64,000 bases of DNA from Tomocerus qinae. Lineage: Eukaryota > Arthropoda > Collembola > Entomobryomorpha > Tomoceridae. The stretch is taken from NCBI GenBank assembly GCA_020055645.1, contig CM034546.1, forward strand, positions 138,157,875-138,221,874, in the 5' to 3' direction. Positions 35,696-47,598 of the stretch are shown here, piece by piece. The notes below the pieces were generated by a model that saw only the letters and a program-made list of their open reading frames with translations, was not told the origin of the DNA and did not search any database. Position 1 is the first letter of the stretch, and each line of letters opens with the position of its first letter. A program made the position numbers and the translations under genes.

Positions 35696-37016
35696 TAAAA
35701 ATTGTTTGGAAAAATTCTACAATAATTATTATACTGATATAATTAATAATTTCGTATATAAATAAATTACATTTCTAATCGGGTAATTCTTTAGTAAATA
35801 TCTTAATACTCTTTTGGGTATTATGGATATATATAAATATTCAAAATTAGAAAATTTTTAAAAATCTTTTATATTATATGAAAGATATAATAAACTTTTT
35901 TAATGCATTGTGGGTTTATATTTTTACGCCACTTTTGTTTAATTTCATTGGACAAAAATGACAAGGATGTGCACAATTCTACTTTCCAATCTTGGCTGGT
36001 TTACGAAAACACTTTTAAAAGTTATATATAATTCTAAATTATTTTTTAAGAAAAGCGAAATGTGTGTTTTTAAAGCTGTATAAGCCTGTGGTCACCAATT
36101 ACACAATTTACAAAAAGCAAATACAGAATGCAGAGTCTCGATATAATTCAGCTATATCTGTAAGATTCATATATTGGTTGGTCCGTTTCAGCGAAATTAC
36201 ATTCATAAAAAGAGGTCGAGAGAGGCCGGATAGACCTTGGCTATTGATCTTGATCGCCCTTACCAATTTCGACAAAAATATCGTCCCATAAGGAACCATT
36301 TAGCCACTTTTCTTTTTGTGTACGAAAGAACCTGTATCCATTTGGTGCAGTAAATAACCTCCATCCATGCACCTGTAAGTGGATTGAGGCTAAAAGGTTT
36401 CTTAAGGGACGATATGCTTTTCTTTGGAATCAGCCTAGTCAACTCAACACATTACATGCATAGTACATTCAATTGCTAAAGAACGCAAACATGCAATATA
36501 TCTTCCTTTAAGGATGGGAAAGGCCTTAATCGATTTTTCGTTTGGCAGTGGAAAAATGGATTAAGGTCTTTTTCATTCTTAATGGACGATATTATTATTA
36601 TTTCCTTGCAAATCCATGGAAATAAATCTGATATGACGCTGTTGGAAATTCTCAAATTGTTATTTCAAAGTATTACTAGCTGAAACCAAAGGGAAATTTA
36701 ATTTGCGAACGCTAAAAATTTATCGCTCTAATGTATGACTTTAAAATGGTCATTTCTTAAGACTTGGGTGGTAGACTATAAAATGAAGCCCATGTTTACG
36801 ATTTAACACACGAATTGTGGATCCATAATATTTCATTATAACCACAACTTTAATGGGTGGATATTGAGCATTGCAAAATTCCTCTGGTACATACTTTCAT
36901 GCTAGGAATTACTCAACGATTATGTAGTTTGCTATGATATAGTACTTAAAACAATTATACACTACCATTAGACTACGCCCAACGGCCCAACCCTAACTTG
37001 CAAAGCAGCCAGGCGA
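35696..37016. other. Intergenic stretch; 3' part is duplicated promoter region
   Basis: No gene seen. From about 36740 the sequence resembles 48735-49010 upstream of the decayed receptor copy (shared GAAGCCCATG, TCTGGTAC-type blocks), so the tandem duplication includes the upstream region. Confidence 0.5.
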
Positions 37017-37024
37017 TATAAAAA
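37017..37024 (+). promoter_or_regulatory. TATA box of the split gustatory receptor gene
   Basis: TATAAAAA lies 185 bp upstream of the ATG at 37202, with an initiator-like TCACAGTT near 37043-37050. The decayed copy keeps TATAAAAT at 48985-48992 at the equivalent place. Confidence 0.6.
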
Positions 37025-37925
37025 CCCTCGCTTTGAAGTCATATCACAGTTATCATATTATTATTTGTAGCTGCTGAATATGCGTACAGAGAAAAGAATA
37101 TTAACGGCAAATATTTCAGTTTAAAGAAATTCATTTGTCTAGCTACAATTTAAATTCAAAAAATTTAAATTTAATTAGAAACTCTTTCATATTTAATAAT
37201 AATGGCTTCGCGAATTATTCGAAATATTTTTCGTCCCAAAGCTATTAAAAAAGAATACGAACTTGAATTCTCTCTTTTAAATATAATTTCCAAATTAGGC
37301 GTCCTTCCCTTGAAGTGGGATTCAGAAAATAATTTGATGGTAATTTCAAAAAACCGGATCGACATTTTACGATGGTATACAATGTACTCTATTTTTTGGA
37401 TGTATACTTCAGTGGCTGTTGCCCGTACGGCGTTTATTGTGGTGACAGGAGAAGTAGTTTCCAATTTCCATCTTTGTATGGTGCATATTTGTGTCAACGT
37501 CTGCCTCTCTTACGGATTTTTAATTTTAGCCATTGAACTTACCTCAATAGTGCAGGTTGGAAATGCATCTTTAACTTTTGTAGGTGGAATACCAGGTAAA
37601 AGTTTTATTTTCTTCTTTCAACGATTGAAAACTAATGCAAGACCGTAGCAATAAAATCCTTGAAGGACTTCAGGAAAATTTTTTTAAACGCTTTTTTAAA
37701 TATTTTTTTTCCTCTATCTAAGGTGGGAAAAATGTCCCACTCTGATGCCGTGATTCCTCCCTGATTGACTGCCTATTTTGTTATTTGATAAACAAAAGCG
37801 TTTTAGTAGCATTAAACCTAATTTATTATTTCAGATTTGCCAGTAAACTCAATCTTGGCATTTGTAGAAGATAATATCTGGTGGATAACAAAAATTGTAT
37901 TATTTGTCTTAACTATTTTTCCAAC

Positions 37926-38419
37926 TGTGACGTGACTCTAAATGTTGCACTGCGAGTCACTCATGTGCGAGTTGGAAATGAAAGGAGGAAATCTCCATGC
38001 TGGGTTGGAGATTTCAAAAGGTGCACGAGGAAGGAGGTGAGATGTGGACGGGACGTGAGAGCAGAATTCCAATCAGTCGATCTTTGGAGTGTCTTGAGCA
38101 AACAGCGAGTCTACAGCAAGTCCAAGAGTGCGATCAACACCTGACGACCGAAGAGCTCCTGTTTGATTTGATTTTCTATTATTTTATAAATTGTGTATTT
38201 TGAGTATCCTGTAATTTGGTGAGATCCTTCCAATTCTATTATCTTTATAATTTCAATCATTATAATCTATTATTCGAGTCATTCCTTTCTCTATGTTCAG
38301 TGTGTTCATTAGTTATTAAGATAAAATAAAACTAAATCTTATGAAATTCAAAGTCCTTTTACTGAGTGTACGAACTTGCATATCCGATAGTTTTAAACTA
38401 CAACCTTACCCACGTTATA
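37926..38419 (+). repeat. 5' LTR
   Basis: 494 bp, starting TGTGACGTGACTC and ending CCCACGTTATA. It contains a TTTTATAAAT TATA-like block near 38184 and AATAAA near 38325, plausible promoter and polyadenylation signals. Confidence 0.95.
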
Positions 38420-38420
38420 T

Positions 38421-38431
38421 TGGCGACCGTG
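38421..38431 (+). other. Primer-binding site
   Basis: TGGCGACCGTG begins one base after the 5' LTR. The sequence matches the 3' end complement described for tRNA-Arg primers of some arthropod Gypsy elements (mdg1/412 type). That tRNA assignment is from memory of the family. Confidence 0.7.
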
Positions 38432-38529
38432 TTTTCAATTGACCCCTCAACGCTTTTAAAAATTTGTTTTTCTAGTATTGAGTATCAGTATAAAATTTTG
38501 AATTCATAATTTTTCAATATTTTCACAAA

Positions 38530-40634
38530 ATGAACACTACAGCAGTGATCACACACTACTGGGCTATGATGACATGGTCTGACTCACTTTTTCCTTATTC
38601 TGGTTATCTGATTTCGGGCATAATTGTGACTGCGATTGTTCAAATATTATATGCAATAATCTGTCGATGTGTGTATGGTTCCCCTTCTTACATTGCCAAG
38701 CGCAAAAATGCAGAATCTCGTTTGATGGCAAAAATCATTTCTGATTTTCCTCACATGTCGGATATTGAACGTAAAGTTTTATTAACTTCTCGATTGCGTG
38801 AAGTCGAGAAAAACCAATTTTTATATCCGTCACTTTCCATGCCTTCTACTGAGCAAACTCAACCGGAAATTATTCCAGTTGATAACCAACACACACATCC
38901 ACGGAGTCCCCGAACTCGAAACAGACCAGCCAATATTTTTGACGAACAGTTGTCAACTCATATTAAACAATGTAATGATCTGGTGAATGATTTTAAGTCT
39001 AAAGTCACTCAAAAATTGAAATCTTTCAATGAGGGTAACATTGTATTCCAAAATGAATTCAAAATTACCTACAATGAGAAAATAGAGGAAATTTATTCCA
39101 CATTCAATAACATTTTTGAAAATCATGATGAAAACCTGAAATTAGTTTCTCATGATGGAACAATGATACATATTTCTGATTATGTCAAAGAGAGATTTTC
39201 TATTCATCATAAAATTCTTGAATCTCTTGACAAAAAGTTGGATGATTTTATGAGCGAGGTTGATGAACGATGTGTCAAGCAAGGGAGAACCGTAAAAGAA
39301 ATAATGGGCAAAATTAACATTTTAGAAGCTAAAATCGAAAAGCATTCTAAAAATTTTCCAACCATCTCTGACTTGGAAAATATAATTGCTCATAAATTGC
39401 AAAATGTATTGTATAGTAATGACAATTCTTTTTCTTCCAGCACTAATAACCGTGACGTCATCACCTCAAGTCATTCTGCTTTGCCGCACAACCAAACTCA
39501 AGCTTTAGCTGTAAACGGCGAGACTTTGGCGTCGGTAGCGAATGCAGGTCAACCTGTCTGTCCTTCAGAAGCAAGCAGACAGCCGCATTCCAATCCTCCT
39601 CCGTCTAATCAGAATATCTCTCCATTCGTTCCATTAAACTCAAGTCACTCTGGTAATAGACATACAAATTTAAATAATAGTCGTATTGATGCGTGTCCTT
39701 CTGACCTGGTTAATAATGTCAGTCAGACTAAAGAACCTAATAACGAAAAACGCCCTAGTATAATTTATGCAGGTACGTCTTCTAATATACCTATTCCAAA
39801 GTTTGATCCCAAACTTGATACAGCAGATAATTTTCTCGCTGAGTTGGTTGTATATTTTAAACAGAAGAGAATTTCAGGTGATGATAGGCTACTCTATCTT
39901 TATTCAGTTTTTGATAAGGGGCACAGCATATTTGGTGGAAAAGGACTAAGCAGATAGCAAAATCGTGGGATGATTTTGAAAAGCATTTCATGGCTATGTA
40001 TGGCTCCACATTAAATCTTAATACTTCTATAGAGAATCTGTATAGTCGTCGACAACAGACTACTGAGTCTTTTGAAAAATTTGCGTTAGAAATTGAACTT
40101 TTGTATAGGAAGGTGCATTCAGGGAATACTATTGATGATTCAACAATTCTTTCTTTCATCTCCGAAAGGGCACTTCCTGAAATGAAGGCACATTTGTTAG
40201 GATGCAAAGCTACTAACATTTATGAATTGCTTCACTATGCTTCCAAAATAGAAAAGCCAATTCAGTCTAATTCGCAAAACAATAAAGAAAAGTCTCATAG
40301 TAAATGGCAAGGAAAATCTTCGTCCAATGGAAAGCAATTTTCATCAAATCAAAATGAAAATTCCCAATCTTCTGGTCAGAGGTCTGAGAAATCAGACAAT
40401 GCACAGGCAAAGGGTAATGCGTCTAATGATAAGAATGGAAAATCGGCTAGTACTGAGGATAAAGGTTCACAGGGTTCTTCCAAAAAGAGTGGTAAGAAAT
40501 ATCCTTGCAAATATTGTGGAGAGGATCATCCATTTTATAAGTGTCCGGACAAGCCACATTCTACTAATAAGGCTTCGGTTAAGGCAAAGGACACTGACTC
40601 CACAAAAGATTCTTCCAAGTCGGAAAACGCATAA
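38530..40634 (+). CDS. gag: Gypsy gag (one frame break)
   Basis: Gag forms the particle that packages element RNA. The first frame (38530-39957) starts with a hydrophobic segment at about residues 24-46, unusual for a gag protein, followed by a coiled-coil-like middle and a proline/serine-rich linker. The retrotransposon gag core starts near 39790 and continues, after a one-base frame change in the GGGG run at 39918-39921, in the second frame to the stop at 40632-40634. A CCHC-type zinc knuckle (C-x2-C-x3-H-x4-C) lies at about 40504-40542, preceded by a Ser/Lys/Asn-rich region. Pol overlaps in another frame. Confidence 0.85.
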
Positions 40635-40637
40635 AGG

Positions 40638-43600
40638 GGGTAACGGTAGATGGATTCGTCGTTACTCATCCTTCCATCAATAAGAATCCTAATCGCATAG
40701 TTCCTCAAATTGAAATTTCATTTCAAAATAACACTCACTTAGCTCTTGTAGATACAGGTTCAACTCTTTCTGTCATTTCTCCTTCGATTTTAAATAGAAG
40801 TCAAAAATTAATGAAATGGACAGAAGGTCCAGTTGTTATGCTGGATGGAAGTGAAATGCAGCCGAAAGGTGCAATAAAGCTTTCATTCACTATGGGTGAT
40901 AGGGTGTTTCGAAAACAATTCTGTGTTGTTGAATCCTCCTCCGATGTTTTATTGGGAATGGATTTCTTACATTCTTCCAATATAATGTTAGATTTGGCAA
41001 ATCTTGAATGGGGTTTCATTGACACATGGCCTATTAAAAGATTTCCGCTGACTGTTCATCGATCCAACGATTTTCCAATTAGAGCTCTTCAATCTTTTAA
41101 AGATTTCGAGGCAGACGAGATTGAAAAATTGTTGCGGAAGTTTTCGTCTGTGGTGGACGCACCGCTGGGACGAACTGATGTAGTCACGCATAAAATCCAA
41201 TTAACTGAAGAAAAAGCCAAAGAAACTGAGACCTTATAAAACCTCACCTAAAAAGCATAAAATAATAAATGAGCAAGTAGAGCAAATGTTGGAATTAGGC
41301 GTCATTCAACCATCCACTTCTGACTATTCTTCTCCAGTTCTCCTACGAGAAAAACCAGATGGTTCATGGAGATTCTGTATAGACTTTCGTCATATCAATT
41401 CACTAACTTTACAGGAATTGTATCCGCTTCCGCTAATACAAAGTTTACTGCAGAAACTGTATTTAGCAAAATACCTGAGTGTCATTGATGCTGATAAGGG
41501 TTACTGGCAAGTGGTTTTAGAGCGAAAGAGTAGGAAATACACAGCATTCATGACCGAACAAGGCTTGTTCGAATTCACCGTTCTTCCTTTTGGTTTGAAA
41601 AATGCTAGTGCTACTTACCAAAAACTGATGCACGAAGTTCTGGCGGGCTTAGATGATTTTGTTCTAGTTTATCAAGATGATATCCTAATTTATTCTAAGA
41701 CATTTGCAGATCATATGCGTCATCTTGAGATTGTGATGTCTAGACTCAAAAAGGCAAATATCACAATTAATCTCACGAAATGTCAATTTGGAAAAACTAA
41801 AGTGAAATACCTGGGTCACATAGTTTCCGCGAATGGCATTCAAAAGAATCCGGAAAAGGTTAGCGCCATCATAGCTCAGCCTTCACCGAAATCTCGCAAA
41901 GCACTCAGAAAGTTTCTCGGCGCTATAGGATGGTACCGCAATTTCATTGAGGGCTTAGCAGGGATTTGTGCTCCCCTGTACGAATTATGTTCACCTAAAA
42001 GGAAATTCGTATGGTCAGAAAAAGCTGACACCGCTTTCCAGGAGCTTAAAAAAGCAATAGAGACTGACTTAGTCTTAGCTTATCCTAATTATGACAAACC
42101 ATTCATTCTTCGAACTGACGGTAGTGGCATAGGAGTAGGTGCTGTATTATCCCAGTTGAATGGGTGATGAAAAAGTCATATGTTTTGCCAGCAAAAGCTT
42201 AGAACCTGCACAGCAAAATTATTCTGCTTGCGAAAAGGAGTTGTACGCAATTGTTTACGCTCTAGAAAGGTTCAGAGAATACCTAGACGGACAGGAATTT
42301 GTTTTGCAAACAGACCATCATGCATTAGTATATCTTGATACTTTTAAGAATAATTCTCAACGATTAATGAGATGGGCTATACAGTTGCAAAGTTGGAGTC
42401 CTTGTATACAGTACATTAAAGGCAAGGATAATACTGTAGCCGATTATTTGTCACGTAACCCGTTACCAGACAACATTATCGTTGATAAAGATGAAGAATA
42501 CATGTTTCCTCCGACACATGCATGTAATGTTGTTTTAACTTGTTCTCTAGATAAAAAGAAAATATTAGCTGCGCAGAAACAAGATCCAACAATCCAAAGC
42601 CTTGTGAAAGAAGTTCCTAACAATTTCACAGTTTTGCAGGGCATATTGTACAAAAAACGTGATGAGTCATATTTACCAGTCATTCCTGACTCGTTGAGGG
42701 AAGAAGCTGTTAGTATCTTCCATGATTCACCTTATTCAGGACATTTAGGAGTAGAAAAGACGTTGCACAGACTGCGAAGTAGAGTATATTTTAAGAATAT
42801 GCAAGCTTACGTGGAAAATTACATCAAAACATGTGATAAATGCCAACGCATCAAATATGATAATAGGAAACCTCCTGGTCTTATGAAATCAGCTCCGATT
42901 CAATCACCGTGGCATACGATTTATATTGATCTTATGGGTCCGTATATTCCATCTTCACCTGGTAGATTTCGGAATATTTTGGTGGTCATAGACTCATTCA
43001 CTAAATGGGTAGAAATTTTCCCAATTCGAGAGGCTACAGCCCAATGTCTATCAAAGATTTTAGAAAATGAAATTTTCTGTAAATATGGCATGCCAAAGGT
43101 ACTAGTTTCGGACAATGGTACGAATATGAAAGCAAATCTTTTGGATTATCTTTGCAATCAATGGCATATTAAGCACATATTTACTTCAATCTATACGCCT
43201 CACTCGAACTTGACCGAACGTGCGAATCGTACAATAAAACCTATGATTCGTAGTTACATTGAGCATCATCAACATTCAAAATGGAGCAGGTATTTACCAT
43301 TCTTCCAATTAGCAATGAATACTGCAATCCATGATTCTACTGGATTCACTCCATTTGAATTGATGCTCAATCGTAAACCTAACTTACCATTCGATAATGC
43401 CAATCTAATTGATGACAATTCTAATTTACAGGCATTACCACCACACACCACAGAATACATATTCAATCGACAAAGTATTTATAATGATATGTGTTCTATT
43501 GTCAGATCTAACTTGGAGAAAGCGCAGGCGAAACAAAAGCGATACTATGATCAGAGGCATAGAGAGGATTCATTTATCGTTGGAGATTTTGTGGTCTTAC

Positions 43601-44130
43601 AGGATGTAACGCAATCTTCGAAGTCCAAAGGAATTGTAGCTGGATTTGCTCCACTCTACTCAGAGAAAATAGCAAGAATCAACAAAGTATTCAACGACCT
43701 CAACTATGAAGTCATATTTCCTGATGGATCAACTCAAGGACCGTTGCACATTCAGTTTCTTCGTCGTTACCACCCTAGAGACTCGTCTCGACTGGATTTC
43801 CCTCCTATTCGTTTAACCGATACGTCTCAAATCATCAGTGACTCGGCTAAGTTGCATAACAATTTTGATTCACAGTCATTAGAGTCACAAGGGAATAGTT
43901 CGCATTTTAACGATGTTATCTTATATGATATAGGACTAGCTGCGGAAGAGGAAGATTTGGGGGCTTCACAAAATCTTGGTGGCACACATTCCTCTCCCAA
44001 TACACTATTACCTAAGGCCAATCCTATATTACCTCGCTCTTCATCTCCAACACCCTCAATTGAGTCTGAAATTGTCCCACATCGTCGATCAAAACGACTT
44101 AAGGGCAAACCATCGGTCAAATACAAATGA
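40638..44130 (+). CDS. pol: Gypsy pol: protease, RT, RNase H, integrase (two frame breaks)
   Basis: Aspartic protease active site DTGS is at about 40751-40762. The frame changes near the AAAAA at 41210-41214. Reverse transcriptase then runs from about 41290, with catalytic blocks SVIDADKGYW near 41480 and YQDDI near 41671. RNase H follows (DGSG near 42118, then after the GGG at 42162-42164 another frame change, ACEKELYA and TDHHAL). Integrase has an H-H-C-C zinc region at about 42739-42846 and the D-D-E catalytic set at about 42928 (IDLMGP), 43108 (VSDNGT) and 43216 (TERANR). A chromodomain is not evident. The C-terminus is low-complexity and ends at 44130. Both breaks are single-base changes in or beside short homopolymer runs, with the domains otherwise undamaged. 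No env follows. Confidence 0.9.
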
Positions 44131-44799
44131 TCGTTGTAAATATTGTACCAAATAATTTTATTTGCAGCTTAGAGCAATATAGTTAATTCTTTATAATATT
44201 TATGTAATATTTTTCCAATGATGATTGTTATTGTACATCATACGTATCATTTCTGCTATTTATAAGATAATTGTTCTTTATTATGGCTTGTTACAAGTAC
44301 AAATCCCATTGAGATCTATTCGAACGAACTCGGGTAATTCCTGTGAATTACTTTGCACTTCCGGGGGGCGAAAGACTCAAAATAGGATATAATTATAAGC
44401 TGTGCTGATCCGAACGAACCTGAAGCACTGAAATAAAAGTGTGTTGCACTTATCAGGGGGCGGTGACACAGTCAATAGTAATCATATTGACCAATATCCT
44501 ATGTACGCATGTAACGTATAAGTCTATTGAGGTTTTTGCAATATCTTTAGTGGATAATGAATACAGATCTGTATGTATAATCACTATATTATCATATTGG
44601 ATATTCTAAACGTTACTATGATGCTCAAGGAAAACCTGCTAATCAAATTACAATACATATACTCTTTCACGATCTTTAAAAACATTACTCCTAAATACCT
44701 ACCTATTGTGTCACAAAGATAGAACCTTTTTGAAGTTACCAAACTAATCTCTTCCTGAAGCTTGTTTCTAAACCCTCTGTAGCCCGATACAGAGTCTCC

Positions 44800-44812
44800 G
44801 GAGAGGGGGGGA
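44800..44812 (+). other. Polypurine tract
   Basis: GGAGAGGGGGGGA lies directly before the 3' LTR, the expected plus-strand primer site. Confidence 0.85.
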
Positions 44813-45306
44813 TGTGACGTGACTCTAAATGTTGCACTGCGAGTCACTCATGTGCGAGTTGGAAATGAAAGGAGGAAATCTCCATGCTGGGTTGGAGATT
44901 TCAAAAGGTGCACGAGGAAGGAGGTGAGATGTGGACGGGACGTGAGAGCAGAATTCCAATCAGTCGATCTTTGGAGTGTCTTGAGCAAACAGCGAGTCTA
45001 CAGCAAGTCCAAGAGTGCGATCAACACCTGACGACCGAAGAGCTCCTGTTTGATTTGATTTTCTATTATTTTATAAATTGTGTATTTTGAGTATCCTGTA
45101 ATTTGGTGAGATCCTTCCAATTCTATTATCTTTATAATTTCAATCATTATAATCTATTATTCGAGTCATTCCTTTCTCTATGTTCAGTGTTTTCATTAGT
45201 TATTAAGATAAAATAAAACTAAATCTTATGAAATTCAAAGTCCTTTTACTGAGTGTACGAACTTGCATATCCGATAGTTTTAAACTACAACCTTACCCAC
45301 GTTATA
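44813..45306 (+). repeat. 3' LTR
   Basis: 494 bp and identical to the 5' LTR by eye except for one G/T difference near 45191. CAAC follows at 45307-45310. Confidence 0.95.
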
Positions 45307-45623
45307 CAACTATACTAAGCTTCAATTTCTACAAAAATGTCATCAGATTATTCTTTCTGAATGACATTCTACCAATAAAAGTACATCTGCCAATTCACAT
45401 CGTTATCATTTTAATGGCATACTTGTATTTATACGGAATGTTTTTGATGCTCACCTTTTTCTGCTTTGTGGGCTTCAAACTTATTTATTACCATCTCGTC
45501 ATCCACAAAAAAACCAGGTAATTATTCTTGTGTTTAGATTACATGGTCCAATAAAAAATATTCGGATAGAATTCAAAATGTACAACCTAAATTGTTACCG
45601 TTTGATATGAGTATTAAAATCAG

Positions 45624-45811
45624 CAGGCACGTATCTAGAAATTTGTTCAAGGAGGGGCGGAAGCAAAAATTATACCAAAAATAACACACATTCGCGCGCG
45701 CGCGCGCGAAAAAATTTTGAAATTTTAGACTATTTTTGAGAAAAAATCCTCTTTTTCTCAGATTTAGGGGGGGCGCTGCACCCCCTCCGCCCCCTACTAA
45801 ATACTTGCTTG
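45624..45811. mobile_element. hAT-type MITE with 8-bp target duplication
   Basis: 188 bp, starting CAGGCACGTATCTAG and ending CTAAATACTTGCTTG (imperfect 15-bp inverted ends), flanked by AAAATCAG at 45616-45623 and 45812-45819. It contains an alternating CG tract of about 16-18 bases near 45692-45709 and G- and C-rich subterminal runs. It lies in intron 2 of the split receptor gene. Confidence 0.8.
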
Positions 45812-46999
45812 AAAATCAGAGACCTTACTCTCAGGTGGTAGTAATTTAGTAATTTTTGTTGTAGTACTATAATAATCGCTTTTAAAATCTAAAGGGGTAT
45901 TTTGAGAGAGCTTCCTTGGTTTCCAATTGGAAGCTTACAAGAGGTCAAGAGTAAGTGTAACTTTTAGTTGTAACTAATTCGATATCCTTGGTAACAAAGA
46001 GATTACAACTAAAATTACAACCAATTTTTTGACAAAATAATCTCAGAATATCTGTTTAAGAAGGCTCTCCACGCCTGCATAGCAACCACTCGGGCATATC
46101 TAAATGTGTGTTAAAAAATGTTGTACATCTGGCTTTATTCCTCCCGAAGGATAAGCCAGACTTTTATGGGACTTACATTTTTGGAATCCTGAACTATCGA
46201 GTAACACACGAGGGTTTCTGGATTTTTGATATCATTGAATTAATTGGCCAAAAAAATCAAATTCCTAAAAAACTGAAACAGTTTTAGTTTTTATAAAATG
46301 TTGATTAATTAATTAGTCTATTGCCGATTTGAATGCATTGCAAAATAAAAAATAGTTTTGGGTAACAATATGGAAAATGGGATGTGTAAAATTGTATAAG
46401 TGTGCATTCATATTTAACACCCTTGACCCTTAAGGTATAGACACATATTCTGGAATTTGAACAAAGTTGCTCACCAATTGTATTGGTTAAAATATGACGC
46501 AAAAATTTGTGTGGTTTTAATATATTTTAGTAGTAGTAATAACCTTATATCTAAATTTAGAAAAGTCCATTCCCCTTAAACAATTATATTATATCATTAG
46601 TTTTCTATACTTTGGCTTGTACCCTTACTACACACATGACCGTAAATGTCAAAGAGGCATGCATTTTTCCCCAAAAAATGAAAAATCGTTGTTTATTCAA
46701 AAAAGAGAAATCATTTTTAAAAATACAAAATCGTTTGAGAAAAACCCTTGCTCGAATGACTGCTAAAGACAGCCATTGATTTTAGGGTATTATAAACTAT
46801 CACAGATTGATGTATGTATATGGCTTTTAATGTGTAAAATAGTTTCGGCAAATTTTCCGGTATTACCCGTGATTTATTACCGAATTTCCCGGTTAGCGAT
46901 AATGCTAATTTACCGGTTTTTAATGCTGATGTGTTTTGAAACACAATTATTTTTCAATATACACTGCAGCTCACTATTTTCACTAAATATGTTAACGGC

Positions 47000-47045
47000 A
47001 ATAAGTGAATTCAGGCATTGGGACTACTGCCTGAATTCACTTATT
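47000..47045. repeat. Perfect 18-bp hairpin before a receptor splice acceptor
   Basis: Arms at 47000-47017 and 47028-47045 (AATAAGTGAATTCAGGCA and its complement) with a 10-base loop, ending 31 bases before the exon 3 acceptor at 47076. Confidence 0.7.
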
Positions 47046-47598
47046 ATACTATATTATACCGTTCAAATTTATCTAGATGCAACAAATCCGCGGAATTTCA
47101 ATCGATTCCATCTTTCAAGACAATCATAAACATCGTACGGAGTCACCATATCCTAATCATCGTGCTAAATCGCTGCACCAGACGCTTTTTTGTTCTGGCC
47201 TCGTCGATGATATTTAGAACGATCATGATGCTCAATGTAGTTGTCATAAAATTCCACTTAATCAGTAAAATGCACATAACTATCACCTACATAATCATTT
47301 CTTTCATTTTTACGGGTCTTTGGGTTGTTGTTTTAGTCTGTTGTGGTAACATTTACAATTTCAATAAGCGATGCAAACGTTCTTGGCGACGGTTAAATAC
47401 TCGAAATCGTATTACGAGATTGTACATGAAAATGTTTTGCAAATCCTGGCCATGTTTTGGCATTCAAGTGGGGGACTTCTATGTAATTAGTAATCAGTCA
47501 GTAGTCAGATTTCTACTAGATATTGCTAAAGGAACGGCCAAGCTTATAATATATATTTAGCAGTTTTTCAAATATTTGTCCTTGTATTGTGTTATAGG

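Larger units (their letters stand above)
37926..45306 (+). mobile_element. Ty3/Gypsy LTR retrotransposon, full length, very young
   Basis: A 7,381-bp element with two 494-bp LTRs, a primer-binding site directly after the 5' LTR, a polypurine tract before the 3' LTR, and gag and pol in between in the order protease, reverse transcriptase, RNase H, integrase (Gypsy order). The target duplication is CAAC at 37922-37925 and 45307-45310. The LTRs begin TG and end TA rather than CA. I see one difference between them (near 38312 versus 45191). No envelope-like frame follows pol (44131-44812 is non-coding). Three frame breaks inside gag-pol (see the coding entries) would prevent a normal polyprotein if real. 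It inserted into exon 2 of a gustatory receptor gene in the same orientation. Confidence 0.95.
37202..47560 (+). pseudogene. Gustatory receptor gene split by a Gypsy retrotransposon
   Basis: Exon 1 is 37202-37595. Exon 2 begins at 37835 and is cut at 37925, then resumes at 45311 and ends at 45517. Exon 3 is 47077-47560. Leaving out the element and one copy of the 4-bp CAAC duplication, all phases fit and 391 codons are open, the normal length for the family. The protein has several hydrophobic segments (for example YTMYSIFWMYTSVAVARTAF and VIILMAYLYLYGMFLMLTFF) and a C-terminal GTAKLIIYI. It is called a Gr-type chemoreceptor from topology, intron pattern and the K/R-rich last loop. It is divergent, and the canonical TYxxxxxQF is absent. 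On this haplotype the insertion should destroy the product. Because nothing else is broken, loss must be very recent. The second intron holds a hAT MITE (45624-45811), and a further hAT element begins 38 bp after the stop codon. Confidence 0.75.

Noticed and set aside
37881-38203. Short open frames within the 5' LTR, repeated at 44819-45090
   Set aside because: They occur identically in both LTRs and belong to LTR sequence, with no coding evidence.
44131-44812. Possible envelope gene after Gypsy pol
   Set aside because: No open frame of useful length, no leader and no membrane segment. The region is non-coding up to the polypurine tract.
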